Source of the DNA: Blasia pusilla
Lineage: Eukaryota > Marchantiophyta > Marchantiopsida > Blasiales
Assembly: GCA_050084515.1 (NCBI GenBank)
Contig: CM114271.1
Coordinates: 42,904,001-42,968,000 of the forward strand
Length of the DNA stretch: 64,000 nt
Reading direction: 5' to 3'
The notes below the pieces were generated by a model that worked only from the letters and a program-made list of their open reading frames with translations, ran no database searches and had not been told where the DNA came from. A program made the position numbers and the translations under genes. Positions 1 through 10,203 of the stretch are shown here, one piece after another (position 1 is the stretch's first letter; the number at the start of each line of letters is the position of its first letter).

Positions 1-423
1 GTGCTTCACTTGAAGACGAAGCTCTTTCTCCTAATCTGAAGACGAAGCGCTCCATTCTTCGCTCTTATTCCAGGGGCTTCGTTCTTCGTGCTTCGATAAA
101 GAGCAAAGTACTTCTTCCTCTTCTTCTTCATCATGTTTCGTTCAAGAGTGAAGCACTTCATAAACAGGTTCTTAATAAGGCTTTGTTGTCTTTTCCAAGC
201 TTCGCTCTTAGTCTTTAGACTTCATTATTGCATTTCTATCTCCTCTAAGGCAAATCCTTGATTTTTCATCTCTCTGCCTTTTCTTAGGAGCTTCATGATT
301 TCTTTCAATATTAGTCATTCTTCTACTACACAAACATAATATCCAAAATCATTATGTATACACAAGTTTTCTTCGAATAAAAAGCTCTAAATCTTCAAAA
401 GTACAAAATTGCGGGCATCACAA
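1..423. other. CTTCG/TTC-rich low-complexity stretch, no gene
   Basis: The first ~240 bases are dense in GAAGACGAAGC and CTTCG words, like a decayed short-period repeat. The following ~180 bases are AT-rich. I see no coding signature. If the LTR fragment ending at 564 is a 3' LTR, this stretch would hold the interior of that plus-strand copia element, but no copia protein motif is visible. Confidence 0.4.
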
Positions 424-564
424 TAGGGTTAGGGTTGCTTGCACATACCCTATACAATTGAGAAGAGGACCAGCCTCCACTCATTCTCTCATTGCAAATT
501 TCGTTCTCCATGGTGGTGTGTGCGTGTGTGAGAGCCGTTTTCTACCAATTATGTTTGTTTAGCA
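424..564 (+). mobile_element. Ty1/copia LTR fragment (3' portion), same family as the 15-kb and 54-kb elements
   Basis: The reverse complement of this stretch matches the outer half of the copia LTRs at 15003 and 54488. Shared landmarks are the CATAATTGGT block, the CACCACCATGGAGAACG block, the AATGAGAGAATGAG block and the CAACCCTAACCCT tract. In plus orientation it ends TTTAGCA at 564, the expected CA end. The inner ~160 bases of the ~300-bp LTR are missing or unrecognisable. The gypsy RT reading frame resumes at 565, so this LTR sits inside that gene. Confidence 0.7.
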
Positions 565-1215
565 ATTTTCCACAAGAAGAGCATAGTAGTTCCTAACTAT
601 CACTTTATTCGGCACTCGATAATCAACACAGAGTGTCAAATTTCCATCTTTCTTCTTCACAAAGAGAACGGGCGCTCCATAAGGTGACTTGCTAGTTTGG
701 ATGTAACCTCTCTCTAGGAGTTCACCCAACTGTTTCTTCAACTCAACAAGTTCTTCTTGATTCAACCTATATGGCACCTTTGAAGGTGGTTGAGATCCGG
801 GTATCACCTCTCTCTTATGATCAACCGCCCTATGTGGTGGCAACTCAGTCGGAAGCTCCTTAGTCAAGACATCTCCAAATTCTTTCACAACTCTCTTGAG
901 TGTTTCAGGGATTCCCCTTGACGCTGAGTTCTGATCTTTGCATCTCGTGCTTGGATCATCCTCTACTTGTCTCATCAAGCAAAGTTATCCTTCCTCTAAC
1001 TTGGTCAAACTTGTCCTCGTGATGGCACTCAACAACTCCATTTTTCTAAGAACCTCACAAACCAATTTGACGTTCGTCCATTTTCCCTTAACCAAGACGC
1101 TTAACCTCAAAGGTCTTTGCCCCAGTTCCACCTCATACGCATCCAAGACTCCATCGCTTCCGTCCATGTCGCAAATTGTGAAATTCTCCTTCAACTCGAA
1201 TACTCCGCATCCCAC
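565..1215 (-). pseudogene. gypsy protease-RT linker and N-terminal reverse transcriptase, truncated
   Basis: This portion is one frame, offset from gag-protease by a frameshift near 1224. It contains a linker, then the RT entry region: [19 protein letters not shown], a [16 protein letters not shown] helix, [20 protein letters not shown] and [16 protein letters not shown]. These are the classic first blocks of Ty3/gypsy RT. The reading stops after LLVEN, where family members continue VEELFD, because the copia LTR ending at 564 interrupts it. The YXDD catalytic block is therefore absent. Confidence 0.85.
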
Positions 1216-1223
1216 ACCTAGTC

Positions 1224-2546
1224 TTAAAACCAGCTTGAGGTCTGGTGGGAGTTGCCTCCCGCAAATCCTACCCTAATGGGTTCATCTGCCTTGGTGGTTG
1301 GCAATCCCAACGTCTTCACGATTCTCGGGCTTAAGAATGAGTGTGAAACACATGTATCAACGAGCAACATCACATTGTAATTACCGATCTTGGATCCTAG
1401 GTAAACCAAATTGGGCGTTCTCTTGGTGATTTGGAAAGATGTATCTAGGTCTTCCGCCGATAAGTGCTTAGTAGCAAATGCAATCATCCTCGGTTTACTA
1501 ACCTTGGGCCTCACACATTCCTTAGCCATATGCACATGTTCGCCATAATTGTAGCAAATCACTTTGGCGTTTGCTGACTTCGGGAACGCTGGACCTCTTG
1601 GCTTCGTGTTGAGTTCCACTCATATCGATGCTAGGGCAAGAGACCCTCCGTAGTCGCGCTCACCCCCATTCCAAACCCTCTTGTATGCCCCTTTGTTTTT
1701 TGGTAACTTAGAAAATATTTTCGGCTCAAAGGGTTTTTGGTTTTGGACTTCATCATCCCCTATCCGCTGTGCTAACCTCAGAAGCTCCGCGCACGTCTCT
1801 GGAATGTGAGGCATACGAAAGAGGGCCTTTTCGGCGCTCGATTAGAGTCCACTTAAGAAGATCAACTTCTTTGTAAACTCATCCATGGAAAGTGAGCTCA
1901 TTTATGCTTTGAACTCTTGCACATCAGCGCTAAGGGATCCGCTTTGGCGCAACCTCACAAACTCCATGCCATCGCGATACTCCTGATATTCTGGAGTGAA
2001 TCGGTTACCAATCAACCCCTTGAAATCTTCCCAACTCAAAGTTCTTCCACGGCCAAGATGTTCCTTACGGTGAGCCATCCACCACTGGAGAGCGTGATCC
2101 TTCAGAAACGTGACTGCTACAGTCACCTTGTCTAGCTCATCTGCCCTTTGCGCTTCGAAGTAAAGTTTGAGTTCCGTTAGAAACTCGCTCACTTTCTAAG
2201 AACGCCCCATTCCTATGAATGACGTTAGGAAATTTGTCTTACAAAACTTCTTGCTGGAACTAGAGGCTCCATTCGACTTGAGTTCTACAATCACCTTGCT
2301 CTGTTCGGCCATATGGTCCGCCATCACCTTCATCGAATCCATCGTCTGGATATAAAAGGCCGGGTCATTTGAGTTTGGAGATGAAGGCCCCGTGGAAAGA
2401 TTTGCATTTGGAACATCCTCATGTCTCGGACTCGGCACTTTGGGAGTCGCTATCTCTTCCTCTGGCTTATGGTCCATCATTAATTTGTCTCTCGGTTTTT
2501 TTTATTTGACTCGCGGCTTCCTTGGTTCTTCGCCCGTGGTCGCCAT
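1224..2546 (-). pseudogene. gypsy gag-protease, five in-frame stops
   Basis: From the ATG at 2546 one frame runs to 1224, broken by stops at 2502-2504 (TAA, codon 15), 2196-2198 (TAG), 1902-1904 (TAA), 1842-1844 (TAA) and 1620-1622 (TGA). The 1905-2195 segment is a retrotransposon Gag domain, seen in LKDHALQWWMAH and the following FKGLIGNRFTPEY. A zinc knuckle around 1530-1560 reads CYNYGEHVHMAKEC, with the second cysteine replaced by Tyr. The protease active site near 1340-1360 reads LLVDTCVSHSFL, where gypsy proteases have DTGASHSFL, so the catalytic Asp is kept but the Gly is Cys. Point substitutions rather than large indels caused the decay. Confidence 0.85.
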
Positions 2547-2702
2547 TTGCGAGTCCTTGGTTTCTCAGATCTCCTCCTTGTCTCTTGCATTCCTCCTCAA
2601 GTGTTGCGGTCTTCTAGCTACCTTGAGTTCTTCTCAAACGTCCAGATCTTCTACGACCCCAAGTTCAGGCTCACCAAGGATTTGTTCCAATACCGCGTGT
2701 CG

Positions 2703-3713
2703 TGCGCCTACTCTTCTTGAACGTTAATCTTTGTTATTGCGTAAGTGTGCATTCAGTAGGTCATGATCTCAATGTTGATCTACATCCATACACGCACTCT
2801 GGTTAGTTGGGTCTCGACCAATCAGTGGGCTAAATTTCTGAGTTCTCGTCTCGGTCTCTCATCAAGCTCAACCTTCCTAGTCTTGCGGTTTACAACACAG
2901 GCAAGTCTCGAAAGACTTGGGACAGACTTTCTGGTCGGTTCAGGAACTTCAAATGGCGTTTCACGCGTGGCGGTTCAAACTTTCCGATGGACATCCAATG
3001 AGTCCCTAATCGAGACTCACACAAAATGAATCAGGGGTCACAATCCAAGTGTGGCGTACAAAGTCCACTCCCTTGGATTAGGTTTGGGTTTCGAATTCCA
3101 ATGCCAAACTCCCGTTCCATCCCGTGCCCTTGAGATGCCGTTTGGTGCTCAAAAATGGGAATTTGTGTTCCAAGACATCTTGGGGAGACTCCTCCCTTAC
3201 TAGTACTTCTGGGAATCTCCGGGGTCCCCCTAACTTTAGGGAAAGACAGTCGGGCCCCTCAAATTGGCCCTCAACCCAATTGCTCTCATAGTTGTTTTTG
3301 GCCAATATCTCAGCCTCTACTTATGCGTTTGCTAAGATCTTTCAAGCGTTGAAAGAACCACAAGATAAGCTTTCCAACCCAGTCTTACTTGTCCCAAATG
3401 CATCTTGGAGATAAACATTGTGGTCCGAAATAAAACACCCCAAACTCTAGTAACGTTCCAAAACTGGTTCTCACCTCTTTGGAAACCAACCTTCCAAGAC
3501 TCAACTCATCTCAAGTCTTGGTTTGCGTTTGGTCTAGGTTTCTTGGTCGCAACCACTAACGCATGAAATGCACAACTCTATTCCGCGTTTTGTCTCTTGG
3601 ATTTTTCCAAGAGACCTTTCCAAAAGCCTCTCCAAAGCGCAATCATCGCAACGTGAGTCTGATGTTCCGCTTGGCACCTATTTGTTGTTCGTTTGGTTAT
3701 GAGGGTCACGACA
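2703..3713 (-). repeat. gypsy 5' LTR, copy 1 of a ~1.02-kb LTR family
   Basis: On the minus strand it starts TGTCGTGACCCTCATAACC and ends GGCGCA, that is TG...CA. Closely related copies lie at 38477-39502, and a more diverged pair at 24734-25758 and 35272-36291. All four share length, both termini and internal landmarks such as the GGGAAAGTCCTC-like and GGCCCTCAACCC blocks. Only this copy is joined to a recognisable gypsy interior, which identifies the family. Confidence 0.75.
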
Positions 3714-3755
3714 AGAAATGTATGTTATGTAGCGATGCGTATGCGCATGACAATT

Positions 3756-4140
3756 GTCACATGTGAGTAGCCGATAGGCCGAGATCTATCGTGGATAGGG
3801 CATAGGAGCCAACGGACTGTCTTGAGTGTAACTTTGTCCCGAGATGTCGGATGAGGTTGAGGATAGGTCGGTTGTTTCAGGAACATAGGTCTTTCACAAT
3901 CGGATGACTTGTTGATCAGGTCATCCGCCCTTGGTAACCTGTGCGTGCAGGTTACCAAGAGAATAGCTATTATTAGGGAAAGAGCCTTTTGGCTCTTCCC
4001 AACCCTATATAAGGGAGGAAGATGGCTTTCCCAAGCCATCTTTCTCATGTTGGGTTGTTGGAGCTCCTCTCTTGTTGTGTGTGAGATAGGACCAGGGTGA
4101 TAGCGTCTGGATTTCCTAAGATTACCCTACTGATGAACCT
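3756..4140 (+). promoter_or_regulatory. TATA-containing, hairpin-rich promoter or solo-LTR remnant
   Basis: A TATATAA box at 4006-4012 sits in a run of perfect stem-loops: 3901-3908/3920-3927 (8-bp arms), 3931-3941/3948-3958 (11-bp arms around TGCGTG), 3981-3986/3991-3996 (6 bp) and 4021-4028/4033-4040 (8 bp). A further inverted repeat on GAACCTACTA lies near 4134-4165. No open reading frame worth calling follows. The arrangement looks like an LTR promoter whose element is gone, but no second copy is present, so this stays uncertain. Confidence 0.4.
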
Positions 4141-6352
4141 ACTATACCCGGATTTAGTAGGTTCACCTAAACCCTAAATGTGAATCCAAAACTGCCCTCC
4201 ACAGATTCCCTTAGCAATACAGAGAAAAATTATGTACAGTGCTATAGAGGGGAATTTTTGTAGATTTCAATACACAAGTGTATATGGTAAGTAGATTAAT
4301 TACATTACCCAGTATTTGCAGGTCTAAATCAAGGAGTGTAAAAGCATGGAAGCACCCATCTTCAGTTGGTTTGAATCTACGAGTCTAAATACAGGGTGTA
4401 CTCATTTCATTTCCCAAATTTTCCAAGAAAACATATCACGAAATAGCTAAACTTGAATGCAGTGCCCCCCTCCAAGGTTTCCCTACCCAATGTAGGGGAA
4501 TTTGCAGTGCCATATGGCACTTAAGATTTCCCTATTTTGTCATGGATGGAATGTCCATTTCTGATCCAGTCTGAAGATGTTAATCTTGTGGTTGGCCAAT
4601 GCCATGGTGATTTCATGGCACAAATTGAAGCGGGGATTTATGCACAACCAGATGCACTGGGATTGGCAAGTGATATCACATGATGGTTTGAATTTATGTA
4701 AACCTTCTTGTCCTAGATTGAATCCTGGAAACCTACTCCAAGGCATATTGGCTCTTGAATTGATGTCATGGTGCAATTTCGTGTAGAAATAGACTTTACT
4801 TCGGGTACAAATCGAGTTCATGTCTTATTGTGAATTCTGGTAGGATATGTGCACAGTCTCAAGATGTACCAAGTGGAATGTTTGTTAATCATAATCCAAC
4901 AATCCCTATTGTCCCCTAAACCCTAAAATTTTTCTCTTGTCATGCGTTTAGGCTACTGGCATCTTTTGTCGTAAGAGAGGAAACCTAAGAAGTTCATCTA
5001 CATCCAAATACACCTCGTGTGGATACCCTAAACCGATTGTGGCAATTCAAAGAGGTTCACCACATTTTGCCCAACCCACGCAAGGAAGCAACGATTCGCT
5101 GGAAATTCAAGGATACTACGACACCCACGCGAGGAAGCAACGATTTTCCATAAAAATAAGGAGAAATTTTTGGCGATTTGTGAGACAATTCAAAATATCA
5201 TGGGCTTAGAACATTTAACTTACTCGTTCGCGCATTCCACTCCCTGCTCATGCATTACCATCCATGTAATTTGCAGCAATGTCCACTTGGAAGTTCAACA
5301 TCATGTCGGTGCAATTTGCGAACATCGACTACAGCACATGTATCCGAATAAATCATTCAGATTTATACAAAAGACATATCAGATTGCGTGGGAGCCAATC
5401 AAAGACCAAAATCTGGACCTCTACGCCCTAGACAACTTTCAAAAAGCATTTGCCACGCAAAGTATGTCGATGGGTTCCTACTCACCTAATTCTTATACAA
5501 CTTGCTTCGATGAATGCCCCGCACCCTCCACAGACTTCCAGAAATCTTATGCTTGCAAGGCCTCAAACACGGAACAAGCCTCAAACTCGAAGTGCACGAC
5601 TTTGATGACTAAATCACCATGGAATCGATCTTCATGCCTAAGTAAACCCTAAACAAAAATCCCCCGCCCTCCAGAGACACGTGCTCCATAGGCCGATACA
5701 CAACCGTGCACAAATCGCCTCCCAATCGGCTACTCTCACGTTATAAAATCGCATGCAAATTCGACGCAGACTCCCTCAAAGTGCTGACTCCTAAATCGCC
5801 ATGGATTCTGGCAGCTCAGGAACAAAATCAACCACAAACGCGATGACAAATGAATAACGTTGTCGTCCTAACTTTTTTTCCCACTGCGGTAGCGAAACAA
5901 TGAGAAAATTGGCGGAAACCTAGGGGCCGTGAACTACAAACACGAGGAAAAAAATTCGAGAAATTTGAACGCGATTGCCGAGCGATTCATTAGCGTGAAT
6001 GGCGGGTGGAGGCGGATGGGTCTCATGAGATGATGGCATGGTATGGTATGGTGTGGTGGCATGGTATGCCTCCGACTCATGGGCAGACATCATCCCATGC
6101 ATATATTCATCATACATTACTATGTGCATGTATTACCATGCTCATGTACATAGTAATCATGCGACTCCATGCATATGCCATGATCCCACGGTGCCGCTAG
6201 CGTCGGCCATACCGATAAGAAATGTGCGAGGTTATTTGGTGAACACTCTGCGGATTGCGGGTCTCATCGCCACCGGCCCGGGTCGGAGAGGGCGATAGTA
6301 GTACGTGTGCAACGTATAATGCCAGGGCAGTGTTTCCAATGTTCGGAGAGAT
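4141..6352. other. No recognisable gene; AT-rich then GC-richer intergenic DNA
   Basis: A 160-codon open frame on the plus strand at 5170-5652 matches no family I recognise, has no start context or domain, and is probably fortuitous. A 23-bp direct repeat (ACCCACGCRAGGAAGCAACG...) occurs at about 5075 and 5122. Around 6010-6080 there is a (GGTAT/GGCAT)-rich simple stretch. A 10-bp inverted repeat ATTACTATGT/ACATAGTAAT lies at 6116-6125 and 6148-6157. Beyond ~5880 GC content rises towards the hAT element. Confidence 0.4.
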
Positions 6353-6374
6353 CCGGGGTTACGAGTAACCCCGG
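6353..6374. repeat. Perfect 10-bp inverted repeat with 2-nt centre
   Basis: CCGGGGTTAC-GA-GTAACCCCGG is a perfect palindrome. A shorter unpaired version (CCGGGGTTACG) recurs near 29478. It may be a TE terminus or a chance structure; nothing nearby decides it. Confidence 0.5.
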
Positions 6375-6669
6375 CCGGCAGTTTTCAAAAATTGCCGACG
6401 ACCCTAAACGACCACCGGCAGAAGTTCTAGGAGAAATTCAGGAGATAACGGAAACTAACGGGAGAGATGATAAGACGTCGGAATGTGACTGTTTCTCGGC
6501 AGGAATTTGCCAGAATGTGGCCGCTCCCGGGTAGGGAAGCCGGTTTCCGGCTGGAGTGGTTTTCCTGGTGGACGGTTATTTCCCGTTTGGGGTGCTCGCC
6601 GTCGGAAATACAGGAGTGGCCAGGATTCACTTAGGGGTAGGCGGCTGAATCCACATCATCCACTCAAAT

Positions 6670-6812
6670 GTGTGCCCTAATGCCCGTTTAGGGCACACTA
6701 ATTTGAGCCATCCGATCTGAATCGGACGGCTCAAAGTTTGGGTCCCATTATCTCTCCCATATCTCCCAGGGGCCCGTAGGGGGGTGGAGACCCCACTACG
6801 GGCCCCTGGGAG
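6670..6812. repeat. Three consecutive stem-loops upstream of the hAT gene
   Basis: Stem 1: GTGTGCCCTAA (6670-6680) pairs with 6688-6698, perfect 11 bp. Stem 2: 6702-6716 pairs with 6721-6735, 15 bp with one mismatch (TTTGAGCC...GGCTCAAA). Stem 3: CTCCCAGGGGCCCGTAG (6763-6779) pairs perfectly with 6796-6812, 17 bp, around a GGGG/CCCC core. The CAGGGGCCC end of stem 3 resembles hAT terminal repeats, but no matching copy was found downstream of the transposase, so it is not called as a TIR. The three may form a MITE or the 5' subterminal region of the hAT element. Confidence 0.6.
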
Positions 6813-6837
6813 ACTCATTCTCCCCATCTCCTTGTCC

Positions 6838-7256
6838 GAGTCCTCCGTCCGAGTCCTCGTCCGACTGCTGCCTATATAGCCAGCAGCCTGCCTCCGAAAC
6901 TCCGCTCCGTGACCCCGACGCCCCGTCTCGTGACTCGCGTTCCTGAATCCGTCTCGACTCTCGATGTTGTGCTACGGGGAAGCTGGAATCTAGTCTGATT
7001 TGCATCACACAACTTTCCGAGTTCTGTGGCAACTTCTGCCTCTACAGCAAGCCTCTGAAACTCCGCTCCGTGGGACTGTGACTTCGTCTCATGACTCTCG
7101 TTGCTGAATCCGTCTCAATGTTGTGCTGCTGGGAAGCTGAAATTTAGGCTGTCCGAGTTCTGCCTCTATAGCCTTCTTCCGAAAATCCGCTCCGTGACTC
7201 CGTCTCGTGACTCTCGTTGCTGACTCCGTCTTGGGAAGTTGGAATCTAGGCCGATT
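6838..7256 (+). repeat. Three-copy promoter/leader-like tandem repeat ahead of hAT transposase
   Basis: A diverged unit of about 100-160 bp occurs three times (about 6866-7027, 7028-7157, 7158-7256). Each has a GCCTATATAGCC/GCCTCTATAGCC-like block, then TCCGAAACTCCGCTCCGTGA, TCTCGTGACTCTCGTTGCTGA, a GTTGTGCT block and GGGAAGCTGGAATCTAGGC. The first copy carries a real TATATAG TATA-like box; later copies have CTATAG or CTACAG. This looks like tandem amplification of a core promoter plus leader in front of the transposase. Confidence 0.6.
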
Positions 7257-7309
7257 TGTTGCACTGGATCACGTTTTTGTTGGTTGTGTAACTCAATGGA
7301 TTTTTTTAG

Positions 7310-7740
7310 GTTTGACGAGGTTTGACAGGTTGCATTGCAATCTTGTAGGGTTGCATTGCTGCTCTTAGCCTGGGTTGCATTGTTGCTCTTAGCCTGGGTT
7401 GCCTGGGTTGCATTGCTGCTCTTAGCTCTTTAGGTCGCGTTGCTGCTCGCAGCCTGGGCCGATTTGCTTTTGGCTGCTATCGGGTCGCGTTGCCGCTAGG
7501 AGCCTCGATTGCGTTGCTGCTCTTAGCCTGGGTTGATTTCTTCTCGTTTCTGTTGGGGCGCGTCGTTGCTCGTAGCCTTGGCCAATTTTCCTTTGGTTCC
7601 TGTTGGGTCGCGTAGCGAGGGCCAATTTTCTTCTGCTTTATGTTAGGTCGCGTTGCTGCTCGCAGCCTAGGCCGATTTGCTTTTGGCGGCTACCGGGTAC
7701 CGTTGCCGCTAGGAGCCTCGGTTTCTGAGTTTTCTTTGCT
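7310..7740 (+). repeat. GC-rich minisatellite in the hAT 5' leader
   Basis: Variants of GTTGCATTGCTGCTCTTAGCCTG and of GGTCGCGTTGCTGCTCGCAG followed by CCGATTTGCTTTTGGC recur about eight times with irregular spacing. The longest near-identical pair lies at about 7433-7512 and 7647-7720. There is no open frame through it. It lies between the tandem leader units and the transposase ATG, so it is probably untranslated leader or element-internal repeat DNA. Confidence 0.6.
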
Positions 7741-7853
7741 GCTGCTCTGCTAAGCCACACTCTTTATCCAACGAGCCAACGAGTTTTGACAGGTTTACAG
7801 ATTGTAGTCTAGATCAGTTTGGGCATTAGGTAGGTAGTTTTTGAGAAGTGCAC

Positions 7854-10078
7854 ATGGCCAAGAGACAGAAGACAATGACTGCGTTCCTAGGTAAGGAACG
7901 CACATATGATGGGCCTGACATTATCGCATTGTCTGGCTCATCTGATGAAGGAGACGAGCAGCCTCCATCGGGAAGCAGTGCAGCTATATCCGAAAAAGTT
8001 CGTGCAACATGGAAGGATGTTTGGTATTCAATGTTTGATTGGATTGATTTTGAACCAGTTCTTGGTAGAATATTTTGTAAAGTTTGTAGGAAGGGGAAGG
8101 GGAAGAGTGTCATTGCAAGAGATGGAGCAATTAATTGCAAGGTTTCAGCCTTCACTGACCATGCAAAGTCCAACGAGCACATTAAGCTTGCATGGGCTGC
8201 TAATGGGGGTAAGAAGTCGATGGCAAAGGCCATTTCCACAACCAACTGAACTTGCGAAGTCGCTTTGGTGACACTGTTTAAGTGCGCATACTTCCTTGCG
8301 AAGGAAGCTATGCCATTTCTGAAATTTCCCAATCTCTGTAAGTTGCTGATTTCTGTCAATGCTCCCATAACCAGAGACTTTTACCAAGATGAAAAGAGTT
8401 GTAGTGAAATGTCTTATTTTATTAGCCAAGTTTTGCATAGAAGAACTCTTGCTAGAGTTCAAGCCTCTCCTTTCTTTGGAATTATGATCAATGAATCAAC
8501 AGACATATCTGTAACAGGGCATTTGGTCGTCTTCGCCACTTTCATTGAAGAAGGGCAGGCACAATGTTGTTTTCTAGGACTACTTCGCTGTGAATCAAAA
8601 TGTTCTAATGCTATTACTGAAAGCTTGCTGCAACTAATCAAAGATGGAGGGTTGGAATTCTCCAAAATGATAGCATTTGGTTCAGATGGTGCATCAACAA
8701 TGGTAGGTAGCCAGACAAGGGTAGCCTCCCAAATGAGGCAGAAGGTAAACCCTTACATTCTTTCAGTTCATTGTGTAGCCCATAGAACGAATCTGGCTGC
8801 TTTGTCTGCTGCAAAAGCTCCTGATTGCAAGTTAATATCCTCCGAAGTTGATTCAATTCTCAATGCTATAGCTAGTTACTTTAGAAGGTCGTCCAAGAGG
8901 AAGACAATTCTAGCATCTTTGCAGGAAAAGTTCAATGACTCCCAACGAGTCATGAAGAGATACCACAAGATTCGATGGTTATCCCGGTGGCAAGCTGTGA
9001 CCACATTGTGTGATTCGTTAGAATCAGTACTGACATACTTTAGAGATATTCCTCCTTCAGAGGACGATGGGAATGCAGTGAATTTATTCAACAAGCTGAG
9101 ATCATTCCAAATGATCTATCAATTGTATTTTTTGGCTGATATTCTTTCCATGCTTGCAAATCTGAGTAAGATATTTCAGTGCAAGTTTGTGGATGTTAGC
9201 ACTATAGGGAGCATTTTCAATTCAGAGATAGCTAGGATTACCATGAATTTTGTCATGGAAACTCATGACTTGAATGTTTCAACCTTCTTTGAAGATACAG
9301 GTTACCATTTACTTCCTGACTTTGGGCCGCCTGGTGGTTATCTTCGTTGTTTACAGTCTGAGATTAGGGGAAACAAATTTCATAGTATAAATATGTCTCG
9401 GGATCGGACAGGAAAGGACTTGGAGGCTACCTTGTTCTTTCAGAAAAGGTTTTTGAAAGTGTGTGTGCAGCGTTACACGAACGATTTCGAGATAACAACC
9501 TCATTGGTTCAATGAGAATCCTCAATCCTCTACACATGCCTTCTAGGCAAGTGGGATTGAATAGTTGGAGATGTAAGGATTTAGATGACTTGTGTGGTTT
9601 TTTCGGAGCTCAATTGCCATTGCGGGGTAAGTTGCAACAAGCTGTCATTAATTCTCCGATTATTAAGCAAGAGTTTCAGTCTTTCAAATTGATGGCTACT
9701 ACTGAGTGGAAGGATCGAAATTTCAGAGACTTGTGGGCTATGGTAAGTTGGAGTCCCTCCTTGCAATGTAAGTTTTCCAATCTGCTGATTTTGGCAAATG
9801 TAGCTAGAGTCCAGTGTGTTAGTACTGCCATAAGTGAGAGGGCTTTTTCCATTCAAAATATGATAAAGACTGAATCTCGTAATAGGCTGACCACCAAGTA
9901 TTTGGATGCCGTCTTGAGGATTGCCTTAGAAGGACCTTCCTCTGATTCTGAGGAGATATTGTCTGAGTCTGTGGTACTGTGGAAGAATTCTGCTCATTTT
10001 AGGTATTTGTTTGCAAATCCAGATAGATATATCTCTCCGAGTGAAGAAGTGGAACCTACTGAAATCCCTGTAGATTAG
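7854..10078 (+). pseudogene. hAT-superfamily transposase (ZNF862/KIAA1586-like), one stop and one frameshift
   Basis: This is a DNA transposase of the hAT superfamily (RNase H-like DDE enzyme), about 740 codons. The N-terminus has an FCKVCRK...DHAKSNEH zinc-finger-like motif at about residues 75-110. The core shows FGIMINESTDISV (first Asp), FGSDGASTMVG (second Asp) and HCVAHRTNLAAL, and the C-terminus shows the dimerisation region ARVQCVSTAISERAFS with the conserved Glu. The start is ATG 7854, the first ATG of the open frame. A TGA at 8247-8249 lies in frame with both sides. A -1-type frameshift near 9450-9470 moves the reading to the frame ending at 10078. Otherwise the protein is collinear, so decay is recent. 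This subtype is best known from animals. Confidence 0.85.
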
Positions 10079-10103
10079 ACTACTGTAGGAAGTAGGGCCC
10101 TTT

Positions 10104-10203
10104 TTGAATACTTGGAGCCATGAGGCTCCAAGTATTCAAGAGGGGAAGGATCCTTGGCTCCCAACAGGTGGGAGTTTTGACAGGTTCAACTCCTGCCAAG
10201 GAT
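10104..10203 (+). other. Stem-loops just after the hAT stop codon
   Basis: A perfect 16-bp stem with an ATGA loop (10104-10119/10124-10139, TTGAATACTTGGAGCC) starts 26 bp after the stop. A second structure pairs ATCCTTGGC (10150-10158) with 10195-10203 and encloses CTCCCA/TGGGAG (10158-10163/10169-10174). They may be the element's 3' subterminal repeats or an RNA 3'-end structure. No hAT terminal repeat or 8-bp target duplication could be matched to the 5' side. Confidence 0.55.

Larger units (their letters stand above)
565..3713 (-). mobile_element. Degenerate Ty3/gypsy retrotransposon (5' LTR-gag-protease-partial RT), 3' part lost
   Basis: Read on the minus strand, a ~1.01-kb LTR (3713 to 2703) is followed by a leader, gag, a CCHC-type knuckle, an aspartic protease and the start of a reverse transcriptase. 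This is the order of plant Ty3/gypsy elements. Gag and protease share one frame interrupted by five stops. A frameshift near 1224 separates them from the RT portion, which is cut at 565 by a copia LTR. The rest of RT, RNase H, integrase and the 3' LTR are absent. No convincing primer-binding site was found next to the LTR. The element is dead. Confidence 0.85.

Noticed and set aside
5170-5652. 160-codon plus-strand open frame
   Set aside because: No domain, no start context or codon pattern, and the surrounding DNA is repeat-like; probably fortuitous.
6763-6812. CAGGGGCCC inverted repeat as hAT terminal repeat
   Set aside because: No matching copy or 8-bp duplication could be found on the 3' side of the transposase.
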